DNA of 64,000 nt from Ursus arctos (taxonomy: Eukaryota; Chordata; Mammalia; Carnivora; Ursidae): positions 18,129,848 to 18,193,847 of the forward strand of contig NW_026622986.1 of assembly GCF_023065955.2 (NCBI RefSeq). The letters run 5' to 3'. The notes beneath the pieces were generated by a model. That model saw only the letters and a program-made list of their open reading frames with translations, was not told the DNA's origin and ran no database searches. A program made the translations under genes and the position numbers. Positions 22,541 to 35,161 of the stretch are shown here, in pieces (the stretch's first letter is position 1; every line of letters begins with the position of its first letter).

Positions 22541-23374
22541 TGTCAAGTAGGCGGTCTGAGTTCAGACGGAAGGTGACACTGGAGACATCTGTGGGAGGTC
22601 CGGGATGAACCTGTGTAGAGAAGGAGAATTCAGACCCCCTCCCCCAGATGTATCCAGTCCCTCAGCACCTGTGGACTCTCTCCATTCTCCACCTCCAGGG
22701 GTACACTGTGAAAACCTGCTGCGGTTGGGTTATCCCTTCTTTCCACAACTTCTTTTTTTCTAATCATTTCTAGCAAAGGGACCCTATACTATGCCAAACT
22801 GAATGAGAAAATGTCTCCATTGAAAGACGGTATACATAAATATTCTTACAATTATACCAGAATGTAAGAGTAACACATGGTTAATAGGGAATAATTACAT
22901 TTTTTGAAATGGAGGAATTTCAGACTCCATGGAAGGTGGTGTTGAGGGGCAGTGACGGGGGGTAGATTTCTGGCAGGAAGGGGAGTCTCAGGAGCTTATA
23001 TAATGTCTTACAAAATGCCTTTAAAATGTTTTGTCATTCTCAGCCCCCTGTCATGGGGCCAAGATGCTCTGCTCTTAGTGACATTCCCTATTTTGGAAAA
23101 TAGATATTGAGGTATAAAGCAAAAGTAAAGATGTGCCAGTATGTGTTAAAACACACATCCAGGTGATGGTGTACCCACAAGATATCTGCATTAATTCAAA
23201 AAGATTTTGAACTACATGGGAATATGCTCCTAATTCCGTTTATTTTAAGGGAAGCAAGGCACATTCTATCAAATGGCACCTTCTGTCTGTATTCAGATGA
23301 TTAGTGACATGACATACCAAACCTAATATGTTTAGAACAATACCCTCCCCCACTCCGCCTAGCAACCTGCTCTT

Positions 23375-24235
23375 TCTCAGGATCCCAGTTTGCTAAGTGG
23401 CAACTGCAGCTGTCCAGGTACTGAGGTCAAACCCTGTGGAGTCATCCTCGGCTCCTCTCCTTTACTCACACCTGCCTCCAACCATCAGCAAATCTTGTCA
23501 GCTCTACCAGGAAAAATGCATCCAGAATCCGAGTGCTTGGGACCCCCTCTGCCTCAGACCATCACAGTAGCCTCTGGATTGGTTTCCAGCTTCTGTTCTG
23601 GCCATCCCACGCCACCAACCCTCTGCCTTGCTCTGTTCTCCAGCTGGCAGCCAGAAGGAGCTTTCTGGAACATAAGTCTGATCATGTCATTCTTCCGCTA
23701 CCATTTCATTCTGAATATAACCCAGATCCTCACCATTGCCTACGAGGCCCTCAGCTGCTCTGGGCCCTGGCTGCTATCCTAAGCTTATTCCCTCCCATTT
23801 TCCATCCACCTCTGCTGTCCTGTCTCCCTGCTTTACTCAAACCTTCCAAGCAAGCTCCCACTCGGGGCCTTTGCAATTAACGACTTTCCTGCCTGGAACA
23901 TTCCCTCTCATCCCCGTATTTGTTTTTGTCTAGTCGCACTTTTTTCCATGATTCTGCTCAGATGTCACTTTGTCAAAGGGACCCTCTCTAATCACCAGAG
24001 ATAAAATAGCACGCTTTCCTTTCCTGTCTGGCCCTTTACCCTCCTTTTCCCCCCCTCCATTAGCACGTGACACCTCCTGAGATATTAGATATTTATTTGT
24101 TTATTTGCTCGTCTGTCTTGGCCTCGCTAGAATAGAAGCCCTATAAGAGCAGAGAATTGGCTCTTTCGTTCACCACTCTGTCTCCAGCTCTTAGAATAAA
24201 TGCTCAGCAAGTATTTGGTGAATGCATGAAATGGC
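23375..24235 (+). repeat. L2 3' region, sense, about 0.86 kb
   Basis: A long L2 copy: 'ggagtcatcctcggctcctc', 'catcagcaaatcttgtcagc', 'ataagtctgatcatgtcatt', 'gcctttgcaattaacgactt', 'gatgtcactttgtcaaaggg' and a terminal 'aataaatgctcagcaagtat'. The frames at 23390-23933 are remnants or chance, with no intact protein. Confidence 0.78.
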
Positions 24236-24256
24236 CAAATTAATATTTTCTTCTCA

Positions 24257-24340
24257 TTCTTTTTTTTTAAATTAATCTGATCAACTTATAGCATGGTATT
24301 AGTTTCAGGTGTACAACAAACTCATATTTTAAAAACTAAA
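24257..24340 (-). mobile_element. Short L1 3' terminus, antisense
   Basis: 'cttatagcatggtattagtt' followed by 'tcaggtgtacaacaaactca' is the complement of an L1 3' UTR end, after a T-rich tail. Confidence 0.6.
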
Positions 24341-24924
24341 ACTGCATCTATAAATATATATAGTATAATTATCTTTTAAAATACAAGTCTGTTGTGGAAG
24401 GCTTTTAAGGAAATTCTTCCATTTTCATTTGGATGATGTTTTGATATGTTTCAAGAACATTAAAGCATAGCTGTAAAAAAAAACCTAAAATGGAAACATT
24501 CCCAGGGTTTTGTTTTGTTTTCCTGATGGGAAAGGGAAGGAGTAGTATCCATGACTTTTCGGTTACTTTGAAATGTAGGGTCCCCTTTGAAATGTGCGCT
24601 ATGCTGGGCCCTGGTAAGGAGGTGCTGATTGGCTCCATAGAAGGAAGAGGCTTTTATGGTCTTGATGGCGATTTGATGAAAACCTTTAGTGTCTCGAGTA
24701 AATCATATGTATTGGTTTAAATACCATTCTAGAAACTGAAAAGAATTTTAAAACAGTACTTGTTAGTGGTTAAGATGAGGAAAAAAGAAAATGTAAGTAT
24801 TTAGAAATGCCATTTTTTCTCCAGATTTTGTTGATTTTTAAAAAGACCTAGATTAGGATTTTCTATGATGAAATGTGCTGAGTCCCAGAGAGAGGCCCTT
24901 TACTAGTGGGTTCTCTCCCTGCCA

Positions 24925-25020
24925 TGGAGGGGCTGTGTGCGGCCATGCCGCGCTGCCGCGGACACGGCGCCGTGCCACGGGACAAGACTGTGGACTTCAC
25001 CCTAGCTCCCGCTCACGTGG
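24925..25020. other. Short CpG-dense patch
   Basis: Within AT-rich intron sequence, 'gcggccatgccgcgctgccg' and 'cggacacggcgccgtgccac' carry about ten CpGs in under 60 bases, partly self-complementary. There is no open gene around it and no repeat that I recognise. Confidence 0.5.
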
Positions 25021-26324
25021 CCTGAGTTCTCTGGAGGCCATCTGATGTTATTAGGCACAGAATCCACATCTGTAACAAGATGGATATAACAAGAAGCTCT
25101 CTAAGAGATTTTACATTTTCCTGAGCTAAGTGCCATAAATTTAAATAAGCTCCCCTCCCCCTTACTTTTCTACGCATGAGAACGTATTTCTGTTCTAAAG
25201 GTGATCCGTTGTACTTTGTGAATTAAGTGGCCGGGCAGTTAGGAGAATTATAGTTTTAGGGTCCTTCCTATGAGTCAGAGGAAATTCTGATTGTTGGGAC
25301 AAAAGGTTAAACGATTGACTCCTTTCCTTGAGGCAAAAATACCATGTTTTCGTCGTTCACATTTGGTTTTCATGAACATTAGCATAGAGCCCTTCTCCTT
25401 TAAGTTAGTTCGTATCATTGTTATGTGTTTCTTATGATATTTTCTCCTTTGCTTTGATTGCTGAATATTTTCATTTTCTTATGTGATTATTTTGGGCTTT
25501 CTTACTTTGCAGTCTACGTTCCAAAGTATTCAGTTCCCAGAGGATTTTCATTGTACATCTCTACTGTGTAACTTTGATTCAATAAAGGAGGCTTTTATTT
25601 AAACTTGATCTAATTTTGTTTTGATTCTTGAATAGTGTTATTTGAAATTATCTTTACTGCCTTTTGGTATCAGATGAGGTTAACTTATTTTCATTTGACA
25701 CACAGTTGCGTGACTGGCAATACTCCTGACGGTCCTTGCTTATTTCACTGCGAGGTTTTCTTTGATCTTTGTGTTTGTCTTCAGTTCACAACCTGCCACA
25801 TCTATTTGCCTTCTGGTACTACTTTGTATTTCTTCGGTTGCCCCGAACTCACAGTGGGCTGTGTTGCTAGTATTTTTATGTGTTTGCAATCTTGCCCGGT
25901 GTTTACCCTTCTCCGTTTGAACTGCCTTTCCATCTGGCTTCGGGTATTTTGTGTTTTCTGATTTCCTCTGGAGCGTATGAGGGAATAGGAGGGCGACAGG
26001 GAAGGAAAAGCGGATGCACTTTTTAAAATAGACATTTGCGGTTTTCCAACCTTGTGAAGTTTTCCATTTTGTTGTGAAGGAATCTGATTGGAATGACCTC
26101 GTCCTGCCTTCACCGATGGAAAACGAGCTTCTGAATTCGGTGACCGTGCCAGCTGGGCTGTGCCTGTAGCATTCCAGCCCATGCACTGTGTCCTCAAAGG
26201 AGGTTAGGTTGCAAGAGATGCTCCATTACATCCTGGAACTCTCAGTAGAATGTCTGGAAGTGGACCAAGACAGTAGTGCGCCAATGAGGGAGCCAAGTGC
26301 CCGAAAGCCATGGGTGTTTTAAAG

Positions 26325-26640
26325 GCACCCATAAATCCATCTGTTCATTCACCAGACATTTATCTCCCCTGTGTGTGAGATGCTAGAAACAGAGAAAATA
26401 AAGATCTACTTATTGTCCTTGAAGAGCTCACATTCTGGCGAGAGAGCGGATGCATTAACCCATGGTGCTCAGGAAGGCACTGGGATGGAGTGACACATGG
26501 AGTTAGAGTTAGCCAGGTCGGGAAATGGGAAAGGAGTGTTTTTGGCAGAAAAGCAGCATGTGACAGAACACAGCACATTGGAAAGTTCTGGCACATCGTA
26601 AGCCCAGGGGCTGTGTGTCTGGGAAAGGGACTGAAGACCA
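26325..26640 (-). repeat. L2 fragment, antisense
   Basis: 'tgttcattcaccagacattt', 'cttgaagagctcacattctg' and 'tgctcaggaaggcactggga' follow the L2 complement. The right limit is uncertain. Confidence 0.6.
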
Positions 26641-27039
26641 GACCAGAGTGTGGGGGAGCCGAGCCATAGTCTCTGCAGAGACAGGGACAACCGAATATCC
26701 TTTCTGGGCACTCTGCTTGGGCTCTGTCCTGCAGGACATATAGAGTCTATGTAGAAGTCCGGTTCCCGAGACTGGTAGGTAATTGAATCCGATTTGGAAG
26801 TTTGATCCGCTCTGGGAGCATGTCTAAGGATCTAGTCTGCATTGGATGCTTGAGATTCTGCCAAGAGAACTGACTCCTTGGGTATCATGTGACCAGAAGG
26901 CCTTCTGAGCAGTCTTGTAGAGGAAACACGGTGGAGAGATAGCGTAGTGCGTTTTTATTTCAAATGTCACAATGTCTCTTATGGTTGACATTCATCACTG
27001 ATGCGGAAGAGCAGAAACACCGAAATCATAGCACCTTCC

Positions 27040-27812
27040 TACTCTCATGATTTCCAGACTCCAGACAAAATGGCCCACTGCTGGATGTTGGATAGGATCT
27101 CAAATCTTACATCTGGAACCAGTGTCTTATTTCCTGTCTTCCCAAAAAACCAAACATCTGTTCTTGTCTTTGTTCACCATTGGAGCTGATAACACAATCA
27201 TTCAGAGCAATATGCCAGCCCAACTGGGGACATCCTTATCGCATTTCTTCCTCTCACGCTTCACATTCAAGCCATCTGTAAGCTGTTGGCCCTGTTCACT
27301 ACGGATCTGTCCCAAATCCAGCCATTCCTCACCAGTTCCAGTCCCATCTCTTTGAGAGCTCAGAAATAGGCTCCTGGTCTTTGTCATTCCATTCTTGACC
27401 TCTTTGATCGGGCCTTTGCCCAGCTGCCAGTGATCCTTTAAAAACCTGCATCAGATCTCATCACACCCTTGCTCAAAATTCTCCAATGGTTCCAATCACA
27501 CTTCAGCTAAGAGCAAAGATCCACAGGCTACAAGGTGTTACATGGTCTGGCACTTGGTCATGTCTCTGGTTTCATCTTCTACCAGACTGTCTGCTGCAGC
27601 CACACGGACCTCCTGGCTGTTTCTGCACGTTAGGCCTGCTCTCACCGGGGGCTCTTTGCCTGCAACACTCGCCGGTGCTTTGTGTCTTGCCTCCCTTTCT
27701 TCAGGTCTCTGATTAAATCTCACCTAATCAGAAATGCTTTCCTTGACCTCTCTACCCACATACACCCATAACTACCTATCTCCTTACCCCGCTTTATTTT
27801 TCTCTATAACCC
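27040..27812 (+). repeat. L2, sense, left part (split by an L1)
   Basis: 'tcagatctcatcacaccctt', 'aaaattctccaatggttcca', 'tgttacatggtctggcactt' and 'gctttatttttctctataac' match L2 in order. The element breaks at about 27812 and resumes at 28757. Confidence 0.75.
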
Positions 27813-27814
27813 TT

Positions 27815-28756
27815 TTTTTAAGGTTTATTGAAGCATAGCTGACATACAAAATTTGCCCATAGTTAATGTCTAAATTTTGATAAGTTTGGACATATGCATA
27901 TAGCCATCATACCATCCCCACAAGGAAGGTACTAACCATATGCACCACCTCTAAAACTTTCCTTTTGTGTGTGTGGGTGTTTGGTTTGTGTGTGTGTGTG
28001 AATGTGTGTGTATGTGAGTGATAAGAACATTTAACATGAGAGCTATCCTCTTAACATCTTTTATAGTACATGATACAGTATTATTAACCATAGGTATTAT
28101 TTTTATAGCAGACCTCTAGAACTCATTCATTTTGCATAATTGAAACTTTATACCCATTGAACAACAATTTCCCATTTTCCCCTCCCTCTGCCCTTGGCTA
28201 CTGCCATTATGTTCTCTGCTCTATGAGTCTGACTATTTTAGACACCTCATATTAGTAGAGTCATGTAGTATTTGTCCTTCTATCTTTGGCTTATTTCATT
28301 TAGTATAATGCCCTCTAGGTTCATCCTTTTGTCACAAAGGGTAGGATTTCTTTCTTTTTTTAAGGCTGAATAATATTCCATTGTATGTATATATCATTTT
28401 CTTTATCCATTCATTTGTTAGTGGCTGTTTGGGCTGTAGTCATGTCTTGGCTCTCATGAATCATGCTGCAGTGAACAAGGAGCCACAGATACCTCTTTGA
28501 GATCAGGGAAATGCAGATCAAAATCACAGTGAGATAGGACCTCTTATCTGTTAGGCTGGCTATTATCCAAAAAAACTAAAAAAACCAGAAAAGATAAATG
28601 TTGGCAAGAATGTGGAGAAATTGGACCCTACACACTGTTGGTGGGAATGTAGAATGGTGCAGCCACAATGGAAAACAGTATAGAGGTTCCTCAAAAAATT
28701 AAAAATAGAATTGTGATATAATCCAACAATTCCGCTTCTGGGTATACATCTATCAC
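27815..28756 (-). mobile_element. 5'-inverted L1 (twin-priming structure)
   Basis: On the minus strand the segment 28490-27821 is L1 in sense, running from the end of ORF2 ('gcctccaaagataaaa'-type region is absent; the readable part is the complement of 'attccattgtatgtatatat') into the 3' UTR and tail at 27821. The segment 28500-28756 is L1 in the opposite direction, from the part just upstream ('gaatgtggagaaattggacc', 'gttggtgggaatgtagaatg'). Two abutting pieces in opposite orientation with the 5' piece inverted is the known product of twin priming. It is truncated and non-coding. Confidence 0.75.
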
Positions 28757-28930
28757 TCTTTCCACTACCTGATATTTCATTATGTATTAATTAATTATGT
28801 CTCCTCCAGAATATAAACTCTATTAGAGCAGACTCTTTCTGCCTGCTTTGTCCTGAATTCTATAACTAGTATCTAGAACAGTACCTATAAGACACTTACT
28901 AAATATAATTGATACATAAATATTTTCAAA
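28757..28930 (+). repeat. L2, sense, right part
   Basis: 'cactacctgatatttcatta', 'cagaatataaactctattag' and 'actagtatctagaacagtac' continue the L2 3' end interrupted at 27812. Confidence 0.72.
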
Positions 28931-29339
28931 TTAAAATTTGATCTGAAATAAAAGACATAGCTTTGCTACATGGGCTAAATCACCAAAACTTGGTATTAAT
29001 CTTTATTAAGTCTACTTGGAGCCAATTTGGTTGAGGGTAACAGTGCAAAAATAACTCTTATTATAGTTTCTAAAAAAGCAGGATGTAAGATCTATCATTG
29101 AAACATAACATGGTAACCTATGTCTATTACAAAGCCTGAGTCAGCCAGTAACCTTTCATAACCAAGAAATCAGTGAAATATTTCTACATTAACACCTCTG
29201 TTCTCATACAAATACTTCTCATTTCAGTGTTTTATTTCATTTGTGACAACTGCCCTTAGTACGGACTTAGTAAAGTGAAAGTCCCCATTGGAATTCTGAA
29301 ATTCATACCTTGTATGCCTTCTGTCTCAGTGGACTCTAG

Positions 29340-29460
29340 TTAATCGTTTGATCATGAACTCCACGGTGGCAGAGAATGAACGTGCCAGTTAGCTGTCCTT
29401 TTAGTACCTAGCGCAGGACCGGGAATACTCCACGAAGAAATGGTGAATGGAAGGAGACAA
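29340..29460 (+). repeat. L2/MIR3-like 3' end
   Basis: 'tagtacctagcgcaggacc' followed by 'gaagaaatggtgaatggaag' resembles the terminal part of L2-type elements. Short and diverged. Confidence 0.5.
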
Positions 29461-29849
29461 AATGCAAGGACAAGTCATCTCTTTCCTAGACACAGTGAAG
29501 ACCACAAAATGCACCCTTAATTCCTAAGGATAATAGCCATCATTAAAATTGCAATTTGCCATTAAATCGAGAACAGAAATGTCAAATGCAGGCACAATAA
29601 TAAACTCAGTATATTTTGAAAGTGATGGATGTACTTCCAACCAGCAGTGTTTCAAAATCTCCTTTAATATGAACAGTGTCCTTAAAGTCACAATCCTTTG
29701 CTCAGTATCTGCCTGAATTTTTCTGTTGATTCTCTCTGCCCATTGAGGATTTATGTTTTATGATTTACAGATGGCATTCTGCCCCCAATTAAGTGTTACT
29801 TGTTTTTAATGGTGAGCGTGGTTTTAAAAGTGGATAACCGGAACGACCA

Positions 29850-29935
29850 ACTAGGAAATGCACTAGGAAATGCACTAGACTGGAACTAGGAAATGCACTA
29901 GGAAATGCACTAGACCGGAACTAGGAAATGCACTC
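29850..29935. repeat. Minisatellite with two-level periodicity
   Basis: The 12-mer actaggaaatgc occurs at 29850, 29862, 29885, 29897 and 29920: spacings of 12, 23, 12 and 23. The higher-order unit is thus 35 bp (two 12-mers plus a spacer actagac[t/c]gga), present about two and a half times. The copies are nearly identical. Confidence 0.9.
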
Positions 29936-32169
29936 CTGATTTTGAACTCTTTGCCTTCATTTAATCTAAATGCGCCAGTATTGCTCTTGGAGCCACTACT
30001 TCAGTTTTCTGGTTCCTGCTCAGCAACCCCAACCCTCTGGAACACTCCAGATCCTTCCTAGCCTGACTTCTGCAAACAAAATACCTTCAATAAGAACCTT
30101 CAGTTGTACTATTTCCCTACTGTATTTCAGTGTTCTTTCCAATCTGAATTCGAGAGGGGTGCAATATCCATCAAAAAATGATGGTTTAGGTGTCTACATT
30201 GAAGAGTAGGAATATTTAAAGAATTGATGACTGAGATACTTCCGAGATAAATTTCTGTGATGAAACTAGTCTATAGGAAAATAAACCAGTCTTTTAAATG
30301 TAAGATCCTGTTGTTGCCGATTACATGGTCATATTTCGCCATTGAGCTTGTGCCTATAAAAAAGCTTATAAGAAAGCACACCCTGCATGCACACTGTTAG
30401 AAACTTTCAGTTAGTTCTGTTGCACCCCAAGAAAAAGGTTCAGGATTCTGATTGAACTTGAAGTCCTTAGAGAAACTCATATTCCTGGTATCATTAGACT
30501 GGGAATGAAAGAAACGTCATGAGTTTCCTTTTCTGAGTGTGAAGTTGGGAAAAGGATCAAATACTAATGAATAGCACTTGTTCAAGATGCACATGTGTCT
30601 TTCATTGATTTGCCAAAATTAAATCAAAGGGTTCCATATGTGTATGAAGGAGAAACATCTGACACTTAAAGTAGCAAACAATAAAACATTAAAAATATAT
30701 TTCCTGTGAAGCCGAGCTGATTGGGGAAAAGAGAAGGTTTGATCACCGAGAAGGAGATAGATGTGGCTACGGCATATGTGTCGAAGGGGCAAACTTGGGA
30801 AGAGCTTTGTAAACGGTAAAGTGATGCACACGGAGAGGGAGAGAGTAGGTTTTCCATATTGTTGAACATTAGTCGTGAAAATGGAAATATTCGTTTTTGG
30901 TTTGTATGGATCAAATTTGATGTCCAAATTGGGTAATAGACTGACGTATTTATGTATCTGTCTTAGATATAAAACAGTCATAATGTTACCTTTGTAATCA
31001 TGAATTTTCTTGCTCTCCCCCACTTCCTGTTTCATCCAGGTGCCCCACATCCTCCCGCCCCAAGCCCCAGGCTAGGAGGTCATGGGGATTGGATCCTGAC
31101 TTTTACAGGAACTACTTAAAATTTCCATGGGCTTCCGAAGCTGGGTGCTGTATTGAGTTTCTGCGTTTTGTTTGGTCATTATCCTGTTGCCCCAGCTCAT
31201 TGCCGTGTGGTTCTTCTCTGATGGCCAGATCCCCTACTCCTTAGTCCCTGATCCTGTTCCAAAAATATTCCTGATCCGCCCATGCCACATTCTTCAGACA
31301 TTCTGGTTTTTGATCTTTATTGTACACCGTATACCCGACCCATGTGTACTGAACTCATTTCCTAGCCTGTCGGACTCGTACCTGGATCCTGTCTACATGT
31401 CTTTAACACTCTGTGTCTTTGATTCCAATGTCCTGTTGCTCATCTCCCTACCTGACTGTGACTCTTACACCTGCCTATTTCTTCAGCCCCAGCCACTCAA
31501 CTTAAACTGAAGCTTGGGCTCTAGAAGACCCAAACAATCCTTTATATTTATTTTCCCACATTTCCCTATCTTCAGATCACATCAGGGACACGTTGGTTCC
31601 GTTTCATATATGTCTTTTGGTTGAAAACGTATACTTGCTCATTCAGAAGTGTTATCATTATTGAGATGTGTCTATATATGATATTTAGTGTGGCTTGTCA
31701 CTAAAGGCAACTAACATAAAACTGTGTTTGGGAACTACTTGTAGTTTGGTCATATTTCCCAAGAGTCAGTATTTGAATTGATTACTGCAAGAATAAACCA
31801 AATGCATAGTCTGTTTATAAGTATTTAAAAATATGTTGTGAAAAATGATGTTACATGTATTTATCCCATAAGTATTCATAAAATATCCTCTACAATGGAT
31901 AATGAGACTTTCTTTCATTGTACTTGAATGATGAATTTTTCTCCATGAGATTGACTTACACAATATCGGTGGTAGTGTTCACTAAGGAATATTGTGATTT
32001 GCTATGAGCTGACTTTTCAGTCATGGCATAATTTGCATCCGAAAGCTGGATTCTGCGTTACGATTTTCCTAAATGGAAACATTTATCCCCATGTCCCTGC
32101 TATCCTTAATTCTTTATTGCTTTCATCTTATCAAAGACCTGCCCCAGATTATGTCCTTCTTGTCAGAAA

Positions 32170-32282
32170 ACTACATCTCTCTCTCTCTCTAGATATATAT
32201 CTATATATATAGATATATACCTATATATATCTATATATATAGATAGATAGATCTATATCTATCTATCTATCTGTATATCTCC
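32170..32282. repeat. Compound CT / TA / GATA microsatellite
   Basis: A CT run (32171-32190) passes into mixed TA, TATC and GATA units up to about 32280. It has several internal palindromes of the form 'tatatagatatata'. Confidence 0.92.
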
Positions 32283-33345
32283 ATACTGTGCGTTCTTTTA
32301 TTTTCATTTTTGTTTTATTTTGAGAGATGGCATGCATGTGCGTGTGTAGACACAGACACATACCTCATTGATTTTGTGCCATGAGAACATTATTCAAGAC
32401 TGTAATTTGGGGCAGGAATTATCTCCTTTTCCCTCAGTGACAATCCTGCTTATATCTTTGGTTTGTGTTACAGTTACAAGTTGGGGAGTTTATCCTGGAT
32501 CAGATAGTTAAAAATGAGAAATAAATCTGAGAGAAAAATACACAAGTTGATATTTAAATCTAAATGTAAGAGTAAATTGGCTAGATTATTCTGAGGCAAA
32601 ATAGCAGATATTCTTAACTCTAAATCGCTCTAGTTCTGTTCAAACCACAGTATGTCTTGGTTCAGTTCTGCCAGAGAACATTCACAGACTTATTTTTTTC
32701 TAGAAAAAACCAGTTAGCTTTGAAATAAAAATGTGCTGCTTTTCTGGGCTTTTGAAACTAAGTTTAACTGGCTGATCAGTTAAAAGATAACTAATTTTGT
32801 GTTCCTTTTTTCAATATTTAGGAACAGCAAAGCCCCAAAACAATATTTTAAAAATTCTTACTTGGGGGCAACTAAGCCAAATATATAAATGAAATGGTCA
32901 GATGTAACTCATATATGCATAGTTTTAAAAAGTACATAATCTAGTTAATAGGTGATTAGGAATCTTTAAATATTCAATTTATATTTGGCTAAAGCAACAT
33001 TATAAATTCATTACTTAAATTTAGAGAAGAAATGGTTAAACAATCTTCTGGACTCAATTATGTTTGCAACTAAATTCTTAGCATGTCTGTAGAAGCTTGT
33101 CACTATTCTGATGCTGACTCGGGGAAGCAACATTTTGCAGGCGGTGTCCTACAGAAGGATTTTGAAAATTGTCAGGTAGCACCATGATGGGGCTCTTCCT
33201 TGCTCAGCGGGAAAGTGGTTGAAGTCGTATTAGGAGATGTGGCTTGAACACAGACTTGGAACTATTCATACAGGATAAGGTGACGGAATGACAATTGCCC
33301 TGAGTAAAATAGGATACTATTGGTAAAGGGAAGAAGAAACAAAGA

Positions 33346-33346
<1 letters not shown>

Positions 33347-33396
<50 letters not shown>
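33347..33396. repeat. (CA)n microsatellite
   Basis: About 24-25 uninterrupted CA units. A minus-strand frame at 33204-33560 contains the CV repeat from this array and is not a gene. Confidence 0.97.
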
Positions 33397-33914
33397 AGAA
33401 CCTTATCAGATGCCAAAATGACCCTTAAAAGGAATCTGAAAGCCATTGCTTCAGAAACAATGCCATTCTCTGTGATGCGAGCTGGCTTTTCCAAAAGTGA
33501 ATGCGTTATTCTCACTATAATTTCTTCCAGAGATGTTCTAGCGCGGCTCGTCAACCACATTCACCTGAACTTCCTGGGGCGTTTATACCCCCAAGTGTAC
33601 CACAGAAAAGTCAGGGAGAGCGCGAGTCCCCTCTGTGAGCGGAACCCAGCTGCCCCGCACACTTCCCCATGCATGAAACCTCTTTTCTCTCGCCTTATCG
33701 TTCCTCTCGCTCCCGTCTGCCCCGCTGCAGGAGTGAGTGGTCACCTGCGGGCTCTTGCAACGTCACATAAAAGCCTCAGTGCTAAAAGCTCCTCTCCTCT
33801 CCAGACCACAGGGCTGTCTTTCACATTTCTGATTTCACAGTGCTTATTTGCACATTGATCTTATCCTGTCTTGTCATTTCTTCTATATCATTTTGGTCGG
33901 GATAGTCAAGCGTT

Positions 33915-34125
33915 TGGGTTCTAGAGTCAGGCCGTTGGCATTTTAAACACTCACTGCGTGTGGCTCTGATATTTTCTTTTACCAAGTTACTGAATCTCTG
34001 TAACCCTCAGATTCTCCATCTGTAAAATGGGCACTTTGCCGTCTGTAAAGTGGTGACGATTTCTCCAGTTAACACGCGTGACACGCTACACACAGGGCCT
34101 GGCATGCTGTAAGTAGGGGACCAAC
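33915..34125 (+). repeat. MIR fragment
   Basis: 'ggttctagagtcaggccgtt', 'ctcagattctccatctgtaa' and 'gggcctggcatgctgtaagt' match MIR from core to 3' end; the piece 'tctgtaaaatgggcac...tctgtaaagtgg' shows a small internal duplication. Confidence 0.72.
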
Positions 34126-34797
34126 CATGCCAATTGGCCTGAGACCAAGGGGTGCCCGGGGAGCAGAACTTTCTCTGCTGCAGCTGGGAGAGTCCTGAGC
34201 AAACCGAAGTCGTCCTCCTACTTGTAAGCATTTCATTTTTTCAAATTTTATTATATTCATATTTGCTATTCCTTGGGAAGCAGAGTCCTGTGGTGCATCT
34301 CTCCCCTGCTAGGTTTCACAGGGACGCATACCTAGGTGATGAAATATTTTCACATGTTTTGAATTTTCTTAAAGGAGGTCTGCAATACCTTCTAGTAATA
34401 GCATTTATCTAAGAATAGAAAATTTAAACAAAGATGGTATTAGGGTCTAGAGGGAGAAAATCGTTAGGAACCTAGCATTGGCTTGAGGGATAATTTTTGA
34501 ATCTGTGAAGACATTGTTTTGGCTGCACACTCCCAAGCCCCCTTCCCCTTCCCTCTGAGATGGTAACCAGGTCCGGTTCTGGTCAGCCCCCAGGAAGCGG
34601 GCCGGCTTCCCTGGTTGCCCTCCCTGGGTGTGCCTCGCGATGCTTGCCTTACCATGAGCGCTGCATGTAGGCGGCTGAATTCTTCTCCAGTGAGCTGCCT
34701 CTTATTGAGATTTCTTCCCACAATCCCTGGCTGCTTCTCGAGTCCAGGGTTAAATATTTGCCTCCACAGATACAAACAAGTCGTGGGGGAGATAAGT

Positions 34798-35161
34798 GTT
34801 TTAGGCCATTCCTGCTGCTGCAACAGAATACTGTAGACTGAAGAGCTGACAAACAACAGAGACTGATTTCTCCTGGTTCTGGAAGCTGGAAGTCTAAGAT
34901 CAAGCTGCCAGCATGGTTGAGTCTGGTGAGGGGCCTCTTCCCAGATGGCAGACCACTGTCTTCTTGTGTCCCCACCTGATGGAAAGAGAGCGAGCTAGCT
35001 CTCTGGCCTCTCATGAGGGCACTAAGCCCCCTCATGAAGCTCCACTGTCATGACCTAATCACCACCCAAAGGCCACACCTCCCCATACTATCAGCTTGGG
35101 GGTTTGGATTTCAGCCTATGAGTTTTGGGGGTGGGGAACACAAATATTCAGTCCATTTCAG
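34798..35161 (-). mobile_element. MLT1-type MaLR LTR, antisense
   Basis: 'ctgattttcctgg'-type start is diverged, but 'ctggttctggaagctggaag', 'aggccacacctccccatact' and 'gacctaatcaccacccaaag' are the complement of the MLT1-type consensus in order. It is a solo LTR with no internal sequence. Confidence 0.72.

Noticed and set aside
23390..23933. Overlapping + frames of 65-130 codons
   Set aside because: They lie in an L2 copy.
29850..29935. Regular repeat array as a CRISPR-like locus
   Set aside because: 12-mers with constant short spacers in a mammalian intron; spacers are repeated and not unique.
33204..33560. 118-codon minus frame with a Val-Cys repeat
   Set aside because: Produced by the (CA)n microsatellite.
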